A stretch of DNA of 64,000 bases. Origin: Mangifera indica (Eukaryota > Streptophyta > Magnoliopsida > Sapindales > Anacardiaceae). Below the pieces are notes generated by a model. The model was given only the letters and a program-made list of their open reading frames with translations, ran no database searches and was not told the DNA's origin. The DNA lies in contig NC_058152.1 in the NCBI RefSeq assembly GCF_011075055.1, positions 9,114,001 through 9,178,000 on the forward strand, given 5' to 3'. A program made the position numbers and the translations under genes. Positions 13,218 through 27,800 of the stretch are shown in pieces (position 1 is the stretch's first letter; each line of letters starts with the position of its first letter).

Positions 13218-13786
13218 TAGGGATGGCAACGGGGAGGGGCGGGAAGGGAATCTCAATCCCCGTCCCCATTACGGGGATGAAAATGATTCTCCATCCTCTC
13301 CCCGCAAAGAAAAATCCTCTCGGGGATAAAAATGATTCTCTATCCTCTCCCCGCAAAGAAAAATCCATTCCCTGTACCCACAAAAAAAAATCTATTTTGT
13401 TTACTTTTTAAACACAACATAAATATATTAAATAATATAATTAAGTAAAATTAAAATTAATCCACTATTTCAAATATCACAAATATATATTAATTACTTT
13501 AATATATACAACAAAAACTTAAATAAATTTGAAAAACATAAACAATTTAAAACTATAAAAAAATATATTAACATTTTAAATAAATATATTAATATAAAAT
13601 GATGGAGATGGGGGCAGGGAGGGGCGGAGAGAGGACACATATATCCTCATCCCTGACCCGTCTCTGATTATAGAGATTTTTTTTATTTCTATCCTCGTTT
13701 TTTTTTTCATTTTTATCAGAGAATTCCTTCTCCATTAGGGTCGGAGAGGGTTAGAGCCGTTAAAGTCAGCCCAATTGCCATCCATA
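13218..13786. mobile_element. hAT-type MITE (family B, GGGATGGCAA termini)
   Basis: A 569-bp element starting TAGGGATGGCAACGGGG and ending ...CCAATTGCCATCCATA, which are inverted matches. The flanks TTTCAACT (13210-13217) and TTTCAACG (13787-13794) agree at 7 of 8 positions. The interior contains repeated CCCCG/CGGGG blocks and an AT-rich middle. It sits only 28 bp after the target duplication of the previous MITE. Confidence 0.82.
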
Positions 13787-13794
13787 TTTCAACG

Positions 13795-15240
13795 TATCAC
13801 CAATAATATGCTCAGCTATTTAAAATCAACAATGACAACTAAGCATGATGGTTGTGCTTGTCGTGGGACTTAACATCTTCCAATAGAGTTGACGACAACC
13901 ATGCACCACTTGTGTTTTCGTTCCCAAAGACACCCCTCTCTTTCAAGAAGATTCGCGATATGCCAAGCCCTAACAATTCAAACGATTGTGCTCCTATCAT
14001 TACCACGCCAAAAACCCCTTTAATTTATTTTTTATTTACCACTCCTTCCCATACCAAAAACCCCCCTTTAATTTTTTACTTTTAAATAGAAAATATTTGT
14101 CCATAATAACTAGTCATTTGGGTTGAGATTTTTTTAGTACAAATTAAACACATCAATTAAATCAAACTAAATAGAGGTCCAACTCAAAGGTTGAAATTCA
14201 GAATTGACTTGATATTGTAGCATGTCAGGCCTGAGCCATAAACTTTCTAAGTAAGACTACGGGTTTTTATATTAAGTCTATGGACAACCTAATCTGACCC
14301 AATACTGTTTAAAAATTAAAAAAATAAAATATTAGAAGCTTCAGTTGCTTCTGCTTGTGGCAGAAGCCTTCAACGACTACTACCGTTATTTTATTTTATT
14401 TTTTTATTTTTTATTTTTTCTATATAAATCAATCCAAATCTTTTTCATATCAAATTTTATTTACAAATTTTTCAATTTTTCAATCTCAATTCTTTTATTA
14501 TATTCTCAATCTTATTTTCTCTCATAAACTCTTTTTCAAAAACTGTTTGGATTCACAGATAATAATTCTTTGTATTTATAATTTTATTTTCATTTTATTT
14601 TTTTCATTACAAATGGTCTAATGTCAAATGAATCTAATATCCAATGAATTCAAAAATTTTGACTTTGAGAACAAATAGATAAATGATATGGTATATATAT
14701 TTAATTTATGTTTGTAATTATATAATATGTAAATTAATTTATTTGTACTATGTTATAAATTTATAATATTTTTCATCATATAATCACAATATTTTTTCGT
14801 CACTAGTAAGAAATTATAAATAAAATGTTTGAGATACTGTCTTCAGTTTTAATAATTTAAAAATAATTTGTGTTTAAATTTTTTAATTAAATTTTTTTTA
14901 AAAAATTTGTTTAAATGGGTCAACTCAACCTTATTTATCGGTATATATAGGGTTGGGCTTTGAGTCGTAAAAATTATATAAACCGGCTCAATCCAAAGGC
15001 CTATCACTATACAAGTCTAAGGCTTGGCTCGGCTCGGCTCGGCTCGGTCGGCCTAGCCTATGGACTTGTCTAGCATAAGTTGTGAGAAATTCCAGCTTAA
15101 ACGAGCTAAACAGTGGGGAGTAAATATCCAGCTATGGTGGAGTAGTTTAAGGCAACATGTAGAAGGATGAATTAGCAGAAAAATAAGGCAAATTCGATGA
15201 TTATCCTTCCATATCCCCTCAATAAGGAGCTGAGCATCTC
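13795..15240. other. Intergenic AT-rich DNA
   Basis: No gene recognised. A short CTCGG/GGCTC tandem run lies near 15025-15050, flanked by GGTT/AACC-rich sequence (for example 14925-15010) that may be the edge of a decayed MITE, but I could not define ends or a target duplication. Confidence 0.4.
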
Positions 15241-15852
15241 AACTATGTTGCTCTTCCAGAATGGAACAGAGAATCATTGGGGCTGTTCCAAAGGCTAACT
15301 TGACTGCTTCCATGGAGAAAATATGCAAGCTGTTTTAAAGTCTACCTTGATCAAATGCATACACATACATGAGCGAATAAGGTCTCCCTTTTCTTTAATC
15401 TAAAGACACACACACATACACAAGTGAAAATAAACTAATACAGCATTTCATTGTAACTATAGACTGTGGTCCCATTCCACTGCAGAAAAGCCGGGAAATT
15501 GGTTCCCATTTTGAAGCTGTTTTACAGGAACAACCCTGATAGGGAAACTATGTACATTACACAGTAACAGGCCTCAAATGGGAAACTTTTTGAAAACAAG
15601 GTACGCTTTCAGTACACAAGGAAGAAACAAGGCCGACTAAATGACAACATATTGTAAATTTTCTAATTGAAACCCATTAAGCTCCTCTATAGTTTCCTAT
15701 AACCATTAGTAGCAGCAATACGAAAACCCACTTCAACACAGCACAACCCCTTTTATCACCACCACCATCACCACCACAGCTCCATTAACATATGTTGCTT
15801 TCAACTTTCAACATGAACACAATCTATCAGCACAACCCACAATGAAAGATCT

Positions 15853-18800
15853 TCAAGGCAATTTCCATTCGGTTGGGAGGTTATTGAAGCCATTTACAGT
15901 TCTCAGGCCATTACGAAAACGGTTGGTCATTTCCTGTTGCTGATAGTTCACGCTTGTATCTTGTGGCATCAATTGCAGATCTGCCTTCCCATTCAAGGGC
16001 CCAAAGTTAGTTCCATGGGCACCTCTTATTCCAGAAGCAGTGGCAGCAAGACCAATCCCACCACCCAAGTTCACAAATCCTCCATTGCCAAAGCCTGAAT
16101 TGGTAATGAGTGTACCATTACTCACTAGGCAATTGCTGTTACTGACTGAATTACGACTAAACTGCACCATCCCATTAACATTCTTCAGATTGTTCTGTGC
16201 AGAACCAACAGAGTTCATATTGTTCTGTAAAGAGCCAACTGTGGACATGTTCAGTACAGAGCCAACTGTGTTCATGTTCTGTGCAGAACAAACTGTGCTC
16301 ATGTTGTCCTGTGTAGAACCAACTGTGCTACCTGCTGTGCTTACATGTGTTGAACTCAATATTTCTTGAATAACCTTCTCAAAAGAGTTTTCGGATTCAT
16401 TTGGATCAAACCCATTTGACTGAGATTGCAGCTGAACTGGGATTTGTACCGATGAATTCACTGGACTGATGTTATTTCTAGTGGCCGATGCTGCTATCAC
16501 ATTTTGAGAACTTTGAGGGGGGTTATTAGAAGAGGATGGTGTTGTGCATGAGAAAGGGGAAGGGGGATTGGCTTGAGCTGGTGGCATAGTAGTTGAGGAC
16601 CCAGCAGATGGTATCTGAACAGCAGTCCCAGGATAAGGACTGGTAGGATTATTCATCAAGTTCTCAATTTGAGAATTCATAGAATTCTGGCGAAGAAGCC
16701 CAACGATGGCTGTGTTAGAACCAGAGATGGATGACAGGCATTGGGAGTTGTTCACACTTGCAGCACCATTGCTTGTAGAAGGGTGAACAGCACTTGCCTG
16801 TACAGAATGATGATCATTATTCAAATTGTGTCCTACAACCTGTTGCCGCTCCTCTGGTGGTTGAGGTAAATGAAGCTCGGATGATGGATCTGTGCTGCTC
16901 CTTCGAGGAAATTGGGCCAAAGCTTCTGAACGAGACAAAATCAGATGTAAATAAAAATATGGTAAACTGGTAATGCACCAATCAGTAATGAATCATGATA
17001 TCTCTACCAAGATTGAAACTTTACCTAAAGACCAATCTAGACACATCCAGAGCAAAAGAAATATCCAACTATCAAACATGATATAAACTAGAGAACAGCC
17101 TATCAATAACCAATAAAAAACATCAGTTACAACACTTCTACTAGGATAATGATAACCCAGAGAAGACAAGTATACTGAGAAAGGAGCCACTCATGTCCAA
17201 TAAGAAAAGCTGCATATTAAAACTTACCAAAAATGTCTTTTATGGACTTCAACCATACGAAAAGTCAGTATTCTAGCAAAATATGAGATAAGATTGATTT
17301 AGTATGTCATCACATCACATCCACCTAGGAAATCCACTTCGATAAGGTATGAAATCTTGCAAGAATAAAGAATGTATACCAAGGAGGGGATTCAAGCTCA
17401 TTTGTGACTGAAGCAGAGTAACTACCAAATCCTAAATGCCAACAAACCCCAGGAAAATGAAAACAGGCTCGTAAACAGCAGAACCATGGCCATGAGGAGA
17501 GAAGCTCATCATCCAGTTTACCAGAAAACAGTTTCATTCTAGGAAAAGAACAGGTGCAGATCACCAATTCAACAATTCATTCACCGAATCAGATTTTCAG
17601 AGGAAAATCATCACATAGCTTGCTATCTGTTCACTTTAGAACCAATGACTGAAATATGTGGTTCACACCCTTGATTCTAATTTTAAGGAAAAAGGTTCAT
17701 GTCTCTTTGGGCCATATACTTAGGATATTATAATACATAAGTTTTCTATCTACCAAGATTTTGGAGTATTGCAACAGCCCCCAATGAAGAAATTTTGTGA
17801 ACTCATAGCTAAGATCAAAGGATTTCTATGGAGACTATTATTTATTAGATTACAAACCTAATCTCTAGACCTTATTCCACAACAATGTGACAAAAGCAGA
17901 GTGTAGAGAGTGTACAAGGTTGTGTGCTTTTCTGAAGCACTCATGTGAGATGTGACGTCCAAGAAAATGAGATGTGTTTCCTTCTATCACATTGGTAATG
18001 CTTCATAAGACTCCTTAGGAGGGACAGGCTCCATGAAAGAGGAGTTTAGGAGCTCAGCCAACAGGAGTCCTTCATCTTAGACGATGAAGAAGGGATTAAG
18101 TCATCTTAGCTGAAATCACTCCCCTAATGAGTCCATGGCAAGATGAAACTAGTAAACCTCAAGCCAATCAAAGGGTGTACATGTAGGCTTACACCCACTC
18201 AAGATTGATGTAGGGGTACCGCATGGGCCATTCCACTGCATCGAAACTCTATACCCATGACACTAGGAAGGCATTGATGATGAGTCATAGGCATGCCACT
18301 CATATAAATAATCTTTAATCAGTATAGCTAAGTTTTCTACAATGCTTGGATGTTCGTACACCTTTTAGACTTTGAAGAACTCCTTGCTCAGAAGCAAAAT
18401 TAAAGAAGAATCTGTTTCTGTTGAAAAGCTCATTTATCTAGCCAACATTACTAGCCACCAAAGGTTTCAGCCTTGGTGATAAGAATAGGGAGGCCTTACA
18501 TTGGGTTATGCTCATCAGTGCATGGCAGCAGTAAGTTTACTACAGTACAGATCAGTTTCTCTTGTCACGTATTTAGGAACAATTCAGTACATGGCAGAAG
18601 AATTTGCCAGGTGTCAGAAAAGTTAGTTACCATAAAACTGATAAAATCAACTTCGTGTATTTGCTTCACGAGGTCACCACACATTCCAAGGGGCCATACA
18701 TACACCTGCTGGATGCCTGGATGGATGGAGCTCAATGCATGGTCACTTCACTAAAATAGATACAAAAACTCAGTGTCTAGTGTGTCCAGTCACTCTTGAT

Positions 18801-21800
18801 GTCTGCTTCTGAAAACTAGCAAAAGTTGCCATTGTAGCTCCATGAGCCAGGGACACCATCAATGCGGCATGGAAACAAACATAGGATCATATCATGATGA
18901 CCCATTTGCTTCTTTCTTTTGTTTGTGTCTGAATCATCCTTAAACCTTCTTATGGCTGCCCCCATATTTCATTTTCGTCAATGCTGGCTGTGTTGTCCTA
19001 ATAATCTCCAGTCTAACCTTTAATCCCTTAAACAGAAAGCGGCGTAACCCCAACTATTCATTTTTGAACCGGATTATGACTAAGGCCCCCATCAATTTAA
19101 CTTGCTAATGCTTCATAAAGTTTTAAAAAAGAAGTTACCTTCACACCAATTGGATTCTCCTATTAGAGATGTTTTGCAAGACCGAGGCTGTTGTGTATCT
19201 TGAACTATGACATACAATTTGGAACCCTAGCCAAGTAAACCTTGAGGGATCATTTTATAATCTATTTTTTCTTTAGTAATCAACCTATTTCATATCAAAC
19301 AGATAAAATGACTTCTGGCAATGAATAGGCCACACAGAGACATGTCCCCGTTGACAAATACACCATCAAAACTCCTAATGGTGACTCTTTTACACTATTC
19401 TTCTTTTAGCTTAAATAAATGAAACATAGCGAATATACCAGATGAAGAATGGAAACTGTCATATTGAAGTCATGCACTCTGCAAAGGCACATATACTCTC
19501 TCTGTAGTTGTCAACCATCCTATTCAACAATCATTTGATTTAGGAAATGAATATTATAATGTTCAAAATTTAGATCTCTACAGAAAGTATAAACCAGCAC
19601 CACCATAGTCCCAGACTCACAGTTCATCACCCTTCCAAACCACCCTTCCTCTATTCCCATTGAACAAAAAGAAAATATATTTGAAACAATGACATCAGAT
19701 AAATCATGTAATATGAATGAAGATCTACTAAACCAGGAAAATAGGGGAAATCTGTAAAGCTTACCCATAGGTCCCTTTCCTGTCTCCCGGCTACAGTCCA
19801 TCAAATCCTTCATGCTATTAACCACCTCTGATATCTGCAATTTACCAAGCAAAAATAAAGATATTTTGAGTCACAAATTCCTTAATAAAGGGCTAAGCTA
19901 AGTCATCATTTTTCTAGCATGACAAATAACTTAATATTAACAATAAATGATTGTCACAATCAAATCTATTAAATACCATCATGATCCCATATTATTGGAA
20001 TAAAACCCCCTAGTCCAAATTGCCCCTAGTGTTAACCTTTATTGTCAACAAAAAAAGCAAAAAGATGTTCCAAAGGCCTATGTTTGATTTGCACTTCTAA
20101 TTCAATTTCTGCCATCACAAAAAAAATAAATAAATAAATATTACTTCTAGAAGTCATATTCCTTGCGGTTGAAGCAAAATGGATGCTTTGAGTAATGAGT
20201 TTAGGAGCACATCTGAAATAGAAATCTCCATGATGTTGAAGTAGACTTCCAACAAATACAAAGTTAGGTTCCTATTTAGTCTCTCCTTTAGGGATCCTTA
20301 CTTGAGTTGGTTTCAAGGTTAGTCAGATAATCCTGATCAACTTGCATTCCTTTACATAAGAAACTAAAAGATGAACACTGATCAAAATGAAGACAACTCT
20401 AGTCAAAGAATCCACCTAGAAATCAAAAGCATCCAAAGTCAGCAGTATCAAGACGTAGAACAAATATGATCATAAAACTTTTGTCTATAATCCAGAAAGT
20501 ACAACAATCACATACTTGAATCAAAACAAATCATAGAATAAATAACATTTAACCCAATACTCCTTAATTTAGATGGATAAAGACAAAAGATGTATTTAGA
20601 AAGTATTGTGAAAGCAAGACCCCTAATGAGACAAAAAGGTGACTATCACACTAGCAATTAATATCTTCCTTTGTTCTATCTTAGGAACCACTATCACTTT
20701 TTTCTTGCCATACCACCAAAGGACTGCACATTTCCAAAGAATCCTGGCTTTATATTGCGTGGCTTCCTTCCCTAGCCAAAAGCAATAATGTTCTCCATAA
20801 GCCAAGTCACAAGAAACCAACCTAACCGAGAAGAAATTGGCTTCCTCGCATGAATTAGGCCACAAAACTTGAAGCCATTATCTCATGAAGGTAAAGATGA
20901 TTAGACGTCTCTTCATTTTTTCTACAGATCATGCACCATGACGTAAAACAGGTCATCTTCGAATACTCTTAGGGGTGTGTGTGTGTGTGTGTGTGTATTA
21001 TATAAAGAGAGAGAGAGAGAGAGAAAATAAAAAGAATGACTACATTAATTCCTAATTTGACTTACAAGTTTGCTTGCATCTTGAGCCTCTCTCTCTTTAG
21101 GTTTCTCCTTCTATTATCACTTATCCTTCCTTTTGCAGTTTTCTATTTGATTATTGGTCATGATTTGCATTTCACTTAACCATTGAACAGTTCAGTATCC
21201 CACATCTAAATCTAATAACATTAATGAAATGCTTCAATAAACTCACAATTGCACAACACTCATAGATGTTACTGATCCACTGACCAATAAAGCCCAATAT
21301 GACCTCATTTATGAACTTTTGCAAGTGATTCGGTAGTGCATGAAGAATACTACTTTATGCTTTGGAAAAAGAAAACAAAAGCCCTTGACTGATTCTAGTT
21401 GCATTACACATCAGGTGCTTTTCCACAATTTTCTTTTTCATCTTTTTCTTTTTAACTTTATTATCAAGGGTTTTGGCATTTAATTTCAACATACTGAATT
21501 ATTTCTCCTTTTGAAGCAATCTTTTTTGCCATCCAATTGTATCCTCCCCCATTAATATCAATAATCCTTCTCACTTATTAATGTTCAGCAATTCCATTTT
21601 CTTCTACTGCTACCAATCTAATAGATGTAGTTAAATATTTGGTTCTTAAAAGGAAAATCTTATGCTCCAAACATTAATTGACCACATAAAATATAGTCAA
21701 TAGAATTATGCTCTGGTAAGACTTGATTTATTATAAAACAAATTACAGAACATATTAAAAGAGACATGAGGAAGAATTCATGTCTCTTTGACATTCACCA

Positions 21801-24800
21801 AAATGAGGTCAACTGTTGTATCTCATTCTATTAATTTATTTTACATGTTTTATAAAACATCCAAGCAATATTGTACTCGTGTATTCAATCTAAGGCATAC
21901 AATTTAAGTGGGATGTTTGGTATACAATACCACAGAAGTCAATCTTTTCAATGCACTTGTGTAAGCAGGTTGTGTCGCAAAGAAATCCCGCAAGGCAAAA
22001 AGGTTTTAAAAAAGCAAATAAAAAAAGAGGAGTAAAGAAAGTTCTTGATGTGGAAGGTGATCAAGGTTTTCAGATAAACCGTGTCTGAGTAATTAGCACA
22101 AAACAATAACAATTAGCTGACAACCAATAGCATAAATTCAACAGACTTGAAACATAAGATACAAGCCATATCAAATCTTATAATTCAGAATGACTGTGAA
22201 GAGAGCAGTGGTAGTATTTCATATACCTGAAGACACCTTACAAATCTCTTTGTATATCCTAAATCATTAACTAAAGGCACCTCCAAAGTTTTTGCTAATT
22301 GCCGAGCAGAAGCTAGAAACCTGAGAAAATAAGATATTTCGATCAATAAAAGTTGCTAAATGTAACACAATAGACATAAAAGTTTGACATCAGATGCTAT
22401 AAATAGTTAATTTATTAGCAGAGAGAGAATAAAATAAATCAATGCAAAACTCTAGAACAGGACACTGCACATGATCCTTATACACTATATTGTGACATAT
22501 ATATACAAGACATAGTTTAAAGTCTGTTTCACTATTGGAACTTAGTGATCAACCTCTGTGAACACATAGGCAAAGGCAGATCATTGAAATTGTTATAGGA
22601 TAGATCTAGGCTCATAAATGTTAAGAAAAAAATTAAGGACAATGTCTCTCATTAGACTTCATCAATACATGCTTGGTAAAGCTTCAAAACATAACCATAA
22701 ACAACTACAGCAAAAAGCATGACTTGAGGTACAGTGTGTCAATTTTCCAGAATATAAACTTAGAATTGGTAAGACAGTAATAATTCTGCCATAACAAGTA
22801 CCAGCTTAAGAAACTCATATACAGTTTTGGAATTTCTATACACTCACCATAAATCTCATAATCATACAAAAGAGAAACATGCAAGCTACCTTAAAATTAC
22901 AAAGACTATATTGCTATGTGTAAGACAAGACAAGACTAAGGAATGGAGAAGGCTTAGCAAAACATGCGTTGGCAATTTGCATATCTATGTCTACCCATAT
23001 TAGGAAGCAGCAGTTCAGAAGAAAGATGAAACAAAAATCACAAAAAACCTCTAAAATATTGAATTCAAGGAGGTTTAAAGAATTGATTCTGCATACTACC
23101 AATTTTTACTCTCCTTAATATCCCCTGTACTTCCAATTAAAGGAGAAAGCACTGATTTGACAGAGTTAAATTATTGTCAAAAGACCCCAGAAATTGACTG
23201 CTAGCCAAATCAAATAGCAACACCATACTCAAACAGCCAACCTTAAACTTAAGTGGCTATTCAACCGCTCACAAGACAATACCAAAATGGATGTATATTT
23301 ACACACAAATTAGAAAAATTACAAGGAACAATTAATTACCCAACATTATTTAAGAACAAGGATGTTGTTGAAAATAGTACTCAGAAGAATACAAATGAAG
23401 CATGTGAATCGCCACACTATTTAAAATACAAAGTGGGAAAAAAATAATACATCAAATTACAAAAGCAAATAACTCACGCGTTACAATTATTTAGTAAATC
23501 AGGAGTCGATGAGTTGGCTCCATTCTGAGCAGAAGCTTGGTATTTTTGTGCAGCAGCCCCAAGTTGACTTACCTGGAAGAAGTTTACTTGAATCAAGTGC
23601 CCCCATATATGAGAGTAAATACCAGCATCAATAATATAAAACACCACCTTACAAACTAAGAATGAAGCACACAACTATGAGTAAAAGATGTATCCAAATG
23701 GACAGAAATAAATTAAATAACTTAAAAGACTTGAGAGCAAGAGAGAAGAGATAAACTGAACAAGTGACAACTAGTTCAACTTATGTAATGAAAGAATCTG
23801 TTAGGACCGAATTATAATAAATAATAATAATAATATTAATTGATTAAGATAATATTAGATTAAGATAAAATATATAATTAAGATAAGATATTTAATATTA
23901 TGATAAGATTAGGATATTAGGATAATATTTATAGTATAATATTTTATAAAGATATTATTAGGATAGTATTTAATGAGTTATATAAAGGGGAGTGAGTATT
24001 GTAATAGGGGAGGAAAATATTTGTTATTTGGGTTTTTGGGCAGCCATTGGCTAATAAGGAGGCTACGACCTTAGAGGAGGAGCTAACACCTCTTATTTAT
24101 TGTTAGTATTATTTATTCAATATAATATTTCTATTGAAGTCTCCACCAAAATGGTATCAGAGCAGTATGATTTTGAGAATGGGGATAGTTAATATGATGC
24201 AAGATGAAAATGGAAGATGGAGGTTTTTTCAACAATTGACACAAGTGGAGATCCAAACAATGTAGGCGAATAGAATTTGTCTTTGTTGTGAAAGAATAGA
24301 AAAACCCAATCACAACTGTGACTATAAGTCATGAGTGGTTCTTATAGTGGAAGAGGACGAATTGGATGAAGATAGCATCATAATCGTATTTGATAAGAAA
24401 CAAGAAGAAAGAGAAACTCATTTAGCTAAAATGGAAGATTTCGACAAGGAAACACCAATTTCTGGTTGTGAAAAAACAAATTCTGATAAATTCCAAGCTA
24501 ATTTGATCAAGGTGGCATATTCCAAAGGAAATTCAATTGCTTCCGATGAAGCCCATCCATCGGAATTTGTTCAATCATTTCACTGTCATGATTCCGTCTT
24601 AAATAAGTCAAAGAAGGATGAAACTAGAAAAGAAAGCGAAGAGAAAGGAGATTGTGTCCACAAAACACAACCCAAACAAGAGACCCAACATGGCCTAAAC
24701 CTGATATGTGTCTTTTGTTCACACGTCAACCCATCTAAGTACACCCTTTTTATTTCTAATCCACCGCTCAACCCAATCCTCGTACTTAATTATCTAAGCT

Positions 24801-27800
24801 CATCATACTTGCATCCAACCCAATCTAATAATAAGTTAAACCCAGCTAGCCTATATAATAATAACCCAAGACCAAGCCCCGATCTAAAACCTAATTGGAC
24901 CACAACAACTCAAATGTTTTACACCTAGGCCCAAGTACACCAATCCAACCCAACTTACCTAAATAAAATTCATCTCTCCCTCCAAACCCAAGCCTACTTA
25001 CATTCAGGCCTTTTATGTACATCACACTTTCAATTAGGCCCACTTGCCCCACCCATGTATCAATTTGGCAGCATAAATGAATTGAAGGTGGACATGCATA
25101 GAAACCCTTGCAACCATTTTCCTGCTTTTCAACTTGAGGACAAGGTGAAACATCTGGGGGAGAGTACTGATAAACCTCCAATAGTCAAGACTTATCAGAG
25201 GAAGGGTAAAATAGGAATTGCATCTCCGATAGCTCAAATCCAGATGGCAACTATTGAAGAAAAGCAATACATGGATAACAATCACACAAACTTGGAAGGA
25301 CATCAAGATAATCACACAAATAAGGAAGCATATCAGATTAGCATGGAAACACATCTGGATAATCACACAAGCATGACTGAGACAGATCCTGGTGGTCAAG
25401 ACTTGAAGGAGATGAACGCTTGGGTGGAGGACATCCAGAAAAGACACAAGTCATTAGGTTGGGTTTGGGGGCTTAGGCCTAGGGACACTGGTTCACTGTT
25501 ACAGCAGTACCAAGTGTATTGGTTATCTTTGTTCTCTGGTTTTATTCAATAAAAAAAAGTGTACTCTGCACAATTCCTATTCAATAAAGCATTTATATTT
25601 ATTCATAACAATTCTGTCTTTTACAATCCCTCCATAATCTCTATTAAACAGCCTATTCATATACATTTTATACAAATATTATTACTGTCAGACATCTAGC
25701 AGTGGAAATCATCTCCAGTAATGATACAATTCTTGCAGAAGGCATTATCACAAGTTCAGGTATGCCGCAGAATCCATACAACTAATTATGTCAATATAAC
25801 ATAATGGCTTATCTAGGTCAAGTTAATACAAGTAAACAAAGTCTTCAAATCCCTACAAGACGAAAATATGATATATATTATAGAACAAGGAATTAAAATT
25901 TTTTAACCTGTGGTATAATCAATCTTCGAGGGAAAAGCTCCTCATGACGCCGTGCACAGAACTCCCAAGAGCATATCTGGCAAAGATGAATAAAGTAAAT
26001 TCTTTATAAAACAAGACATGCACAAGTTTAGATTTCCTATAGCAGAGGGAATTCAAGATCACTCAACCTTAAGATCTGGAGAAAAAACAATACGAAGTTG
26101 ACCATCACGTACTACACGAAGGTGCTCAAAAACACTTTCTTGAATTGCTTTGGCATAGTCAAGTACAATTTGACCTGTTCCATTCTGATGTTCACGAGGC
26201 ATATCAACATAGAGAAGTTCTTCCAAAGTGCCACTGTCATACTTGACTTTAAATAATCTTGGCAAAACTTCAACAGTTGTCTCTGAAATTACCGCAAAAA
26301 CAAGATTTGCATAGAAAAATTTTGACAAGTAAATACATTTCAATTTCAATGTAGCAAAATGAGAGAGATGTTCCTACTTCAACTTCTACACAGCCCATTT
26401 TCAGGTCATATTCAGCCAATTTGATTTGCTAATGTTTATCTTTTCCTTTTCCTTGCAGGTCTGCAATTAATATTAAGTTTCCAAAAGACTGAATGAAACC
26501 AAATGAACTTGTTCATTAGAATAAGATTCTTAACTCATTTTGAATACTTAAACTGTAAATCATCAGATTAATTTCTTCCTTCCCTTTACAATTTATTGTC
26601 ATACTATTGAAACAAGGAGAAAATGCATAAGTATTTAAGAGTACATAGAATTAACATACCAAAACCACGTCCTGGCTTCTGGTTGCATATTTCACAATGC
26701 CATGTATCCTGCATAAATTGCAATTAGCTCTCTCACATAGATAATAAATCATAATTTCAAGGGAAACTAGAAACATAAAAGACAATTAGAAGGCAACAAG
26801 AGCCTTGGCCCACCCATGAGAGCACATGTATACTTTAGTACACCCTTAAGTGAAAGCATCATCACAGTTTGGCACAAATGAATATAAAGTGAACAAAAAA
26901 GTATCCTTTTCGTAGGGTTAAAATGCAAAAATTTTGTGGCTTAGGGAAGACAAAATATTCCCACTCATGTTAGGGTTGGATTCAAGCCGAACTTGTTCGA
27001 ATTCACTTTCGAGCTCGGCTTAAGCAAACTTGAACCTGAAATGAGCTTGGCTCAAGCAAACTCGAGCTCAAGCAAACTCGAGCTCAAGCCTAAGAGTTTA
27101 ATTCTATTAAGCTCAAGAGGTGTTTGAACTCATCAAGCTCATAAACTTGGAAAAATTCAATTCGAATTGAATAAAATGACATTTTGATCAATACACATCA
27201 AAATGACGTCGTTTTAATCTTTTTGGCTCGGCTACATTATCGAACCGAGCTTGAGTTGGCCCAAGGTCGAACTAAGCTTTGCTCAAATCCAGCTCTAACC
27301 GATGTTGCCCAAGACCAGTCTTTATTTCTGTTAGTTACAGAGCAATTGGGCTTTCACAAAAAGCACATTTTGTCTGCACTATGTTAAAATAGCATACCTG
27401 AGGGAAAACACCACTAGTTTGGCGGCTATTTCCATACATTGACACACACCATCTTTTCCTAGCATTGGGGGCAAAAAACTCAGCAACAAATTTCCGCCAG
27501 AAATCAATATTGTTATCCTGTAGAAAGCATCAAACTGACGGTAAGATTACTAAAACAGCAAAAGTAGATAAAAGTATTCATCAGCAGAATGAGAAAATCT
27601 TACATCTGGTCTGTGCTGCTGCTGATACATGTATTGCGTCAAACGCCTAGCACACATTCCTGGACTAGGAAAATTATGCTGTTGAAACTGCTGCTGTAGT
27701 TGAGGGCGTTGCTGAGGAAGAGCCTTCAATAGCTGTTGCTGCTGCTGTTGTTGCAGTTGCAAAACACGCTGTTGTTGCAGAAAATTTATCTGTGAAATGG

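Noticed and set aside
24335..25552. Two plus-strand frames as host genes
   Set aside because: They lie in a SEU intron between an LTR with primer-binding site and a polypurine-like tract, so a retroelement origin is more likely.
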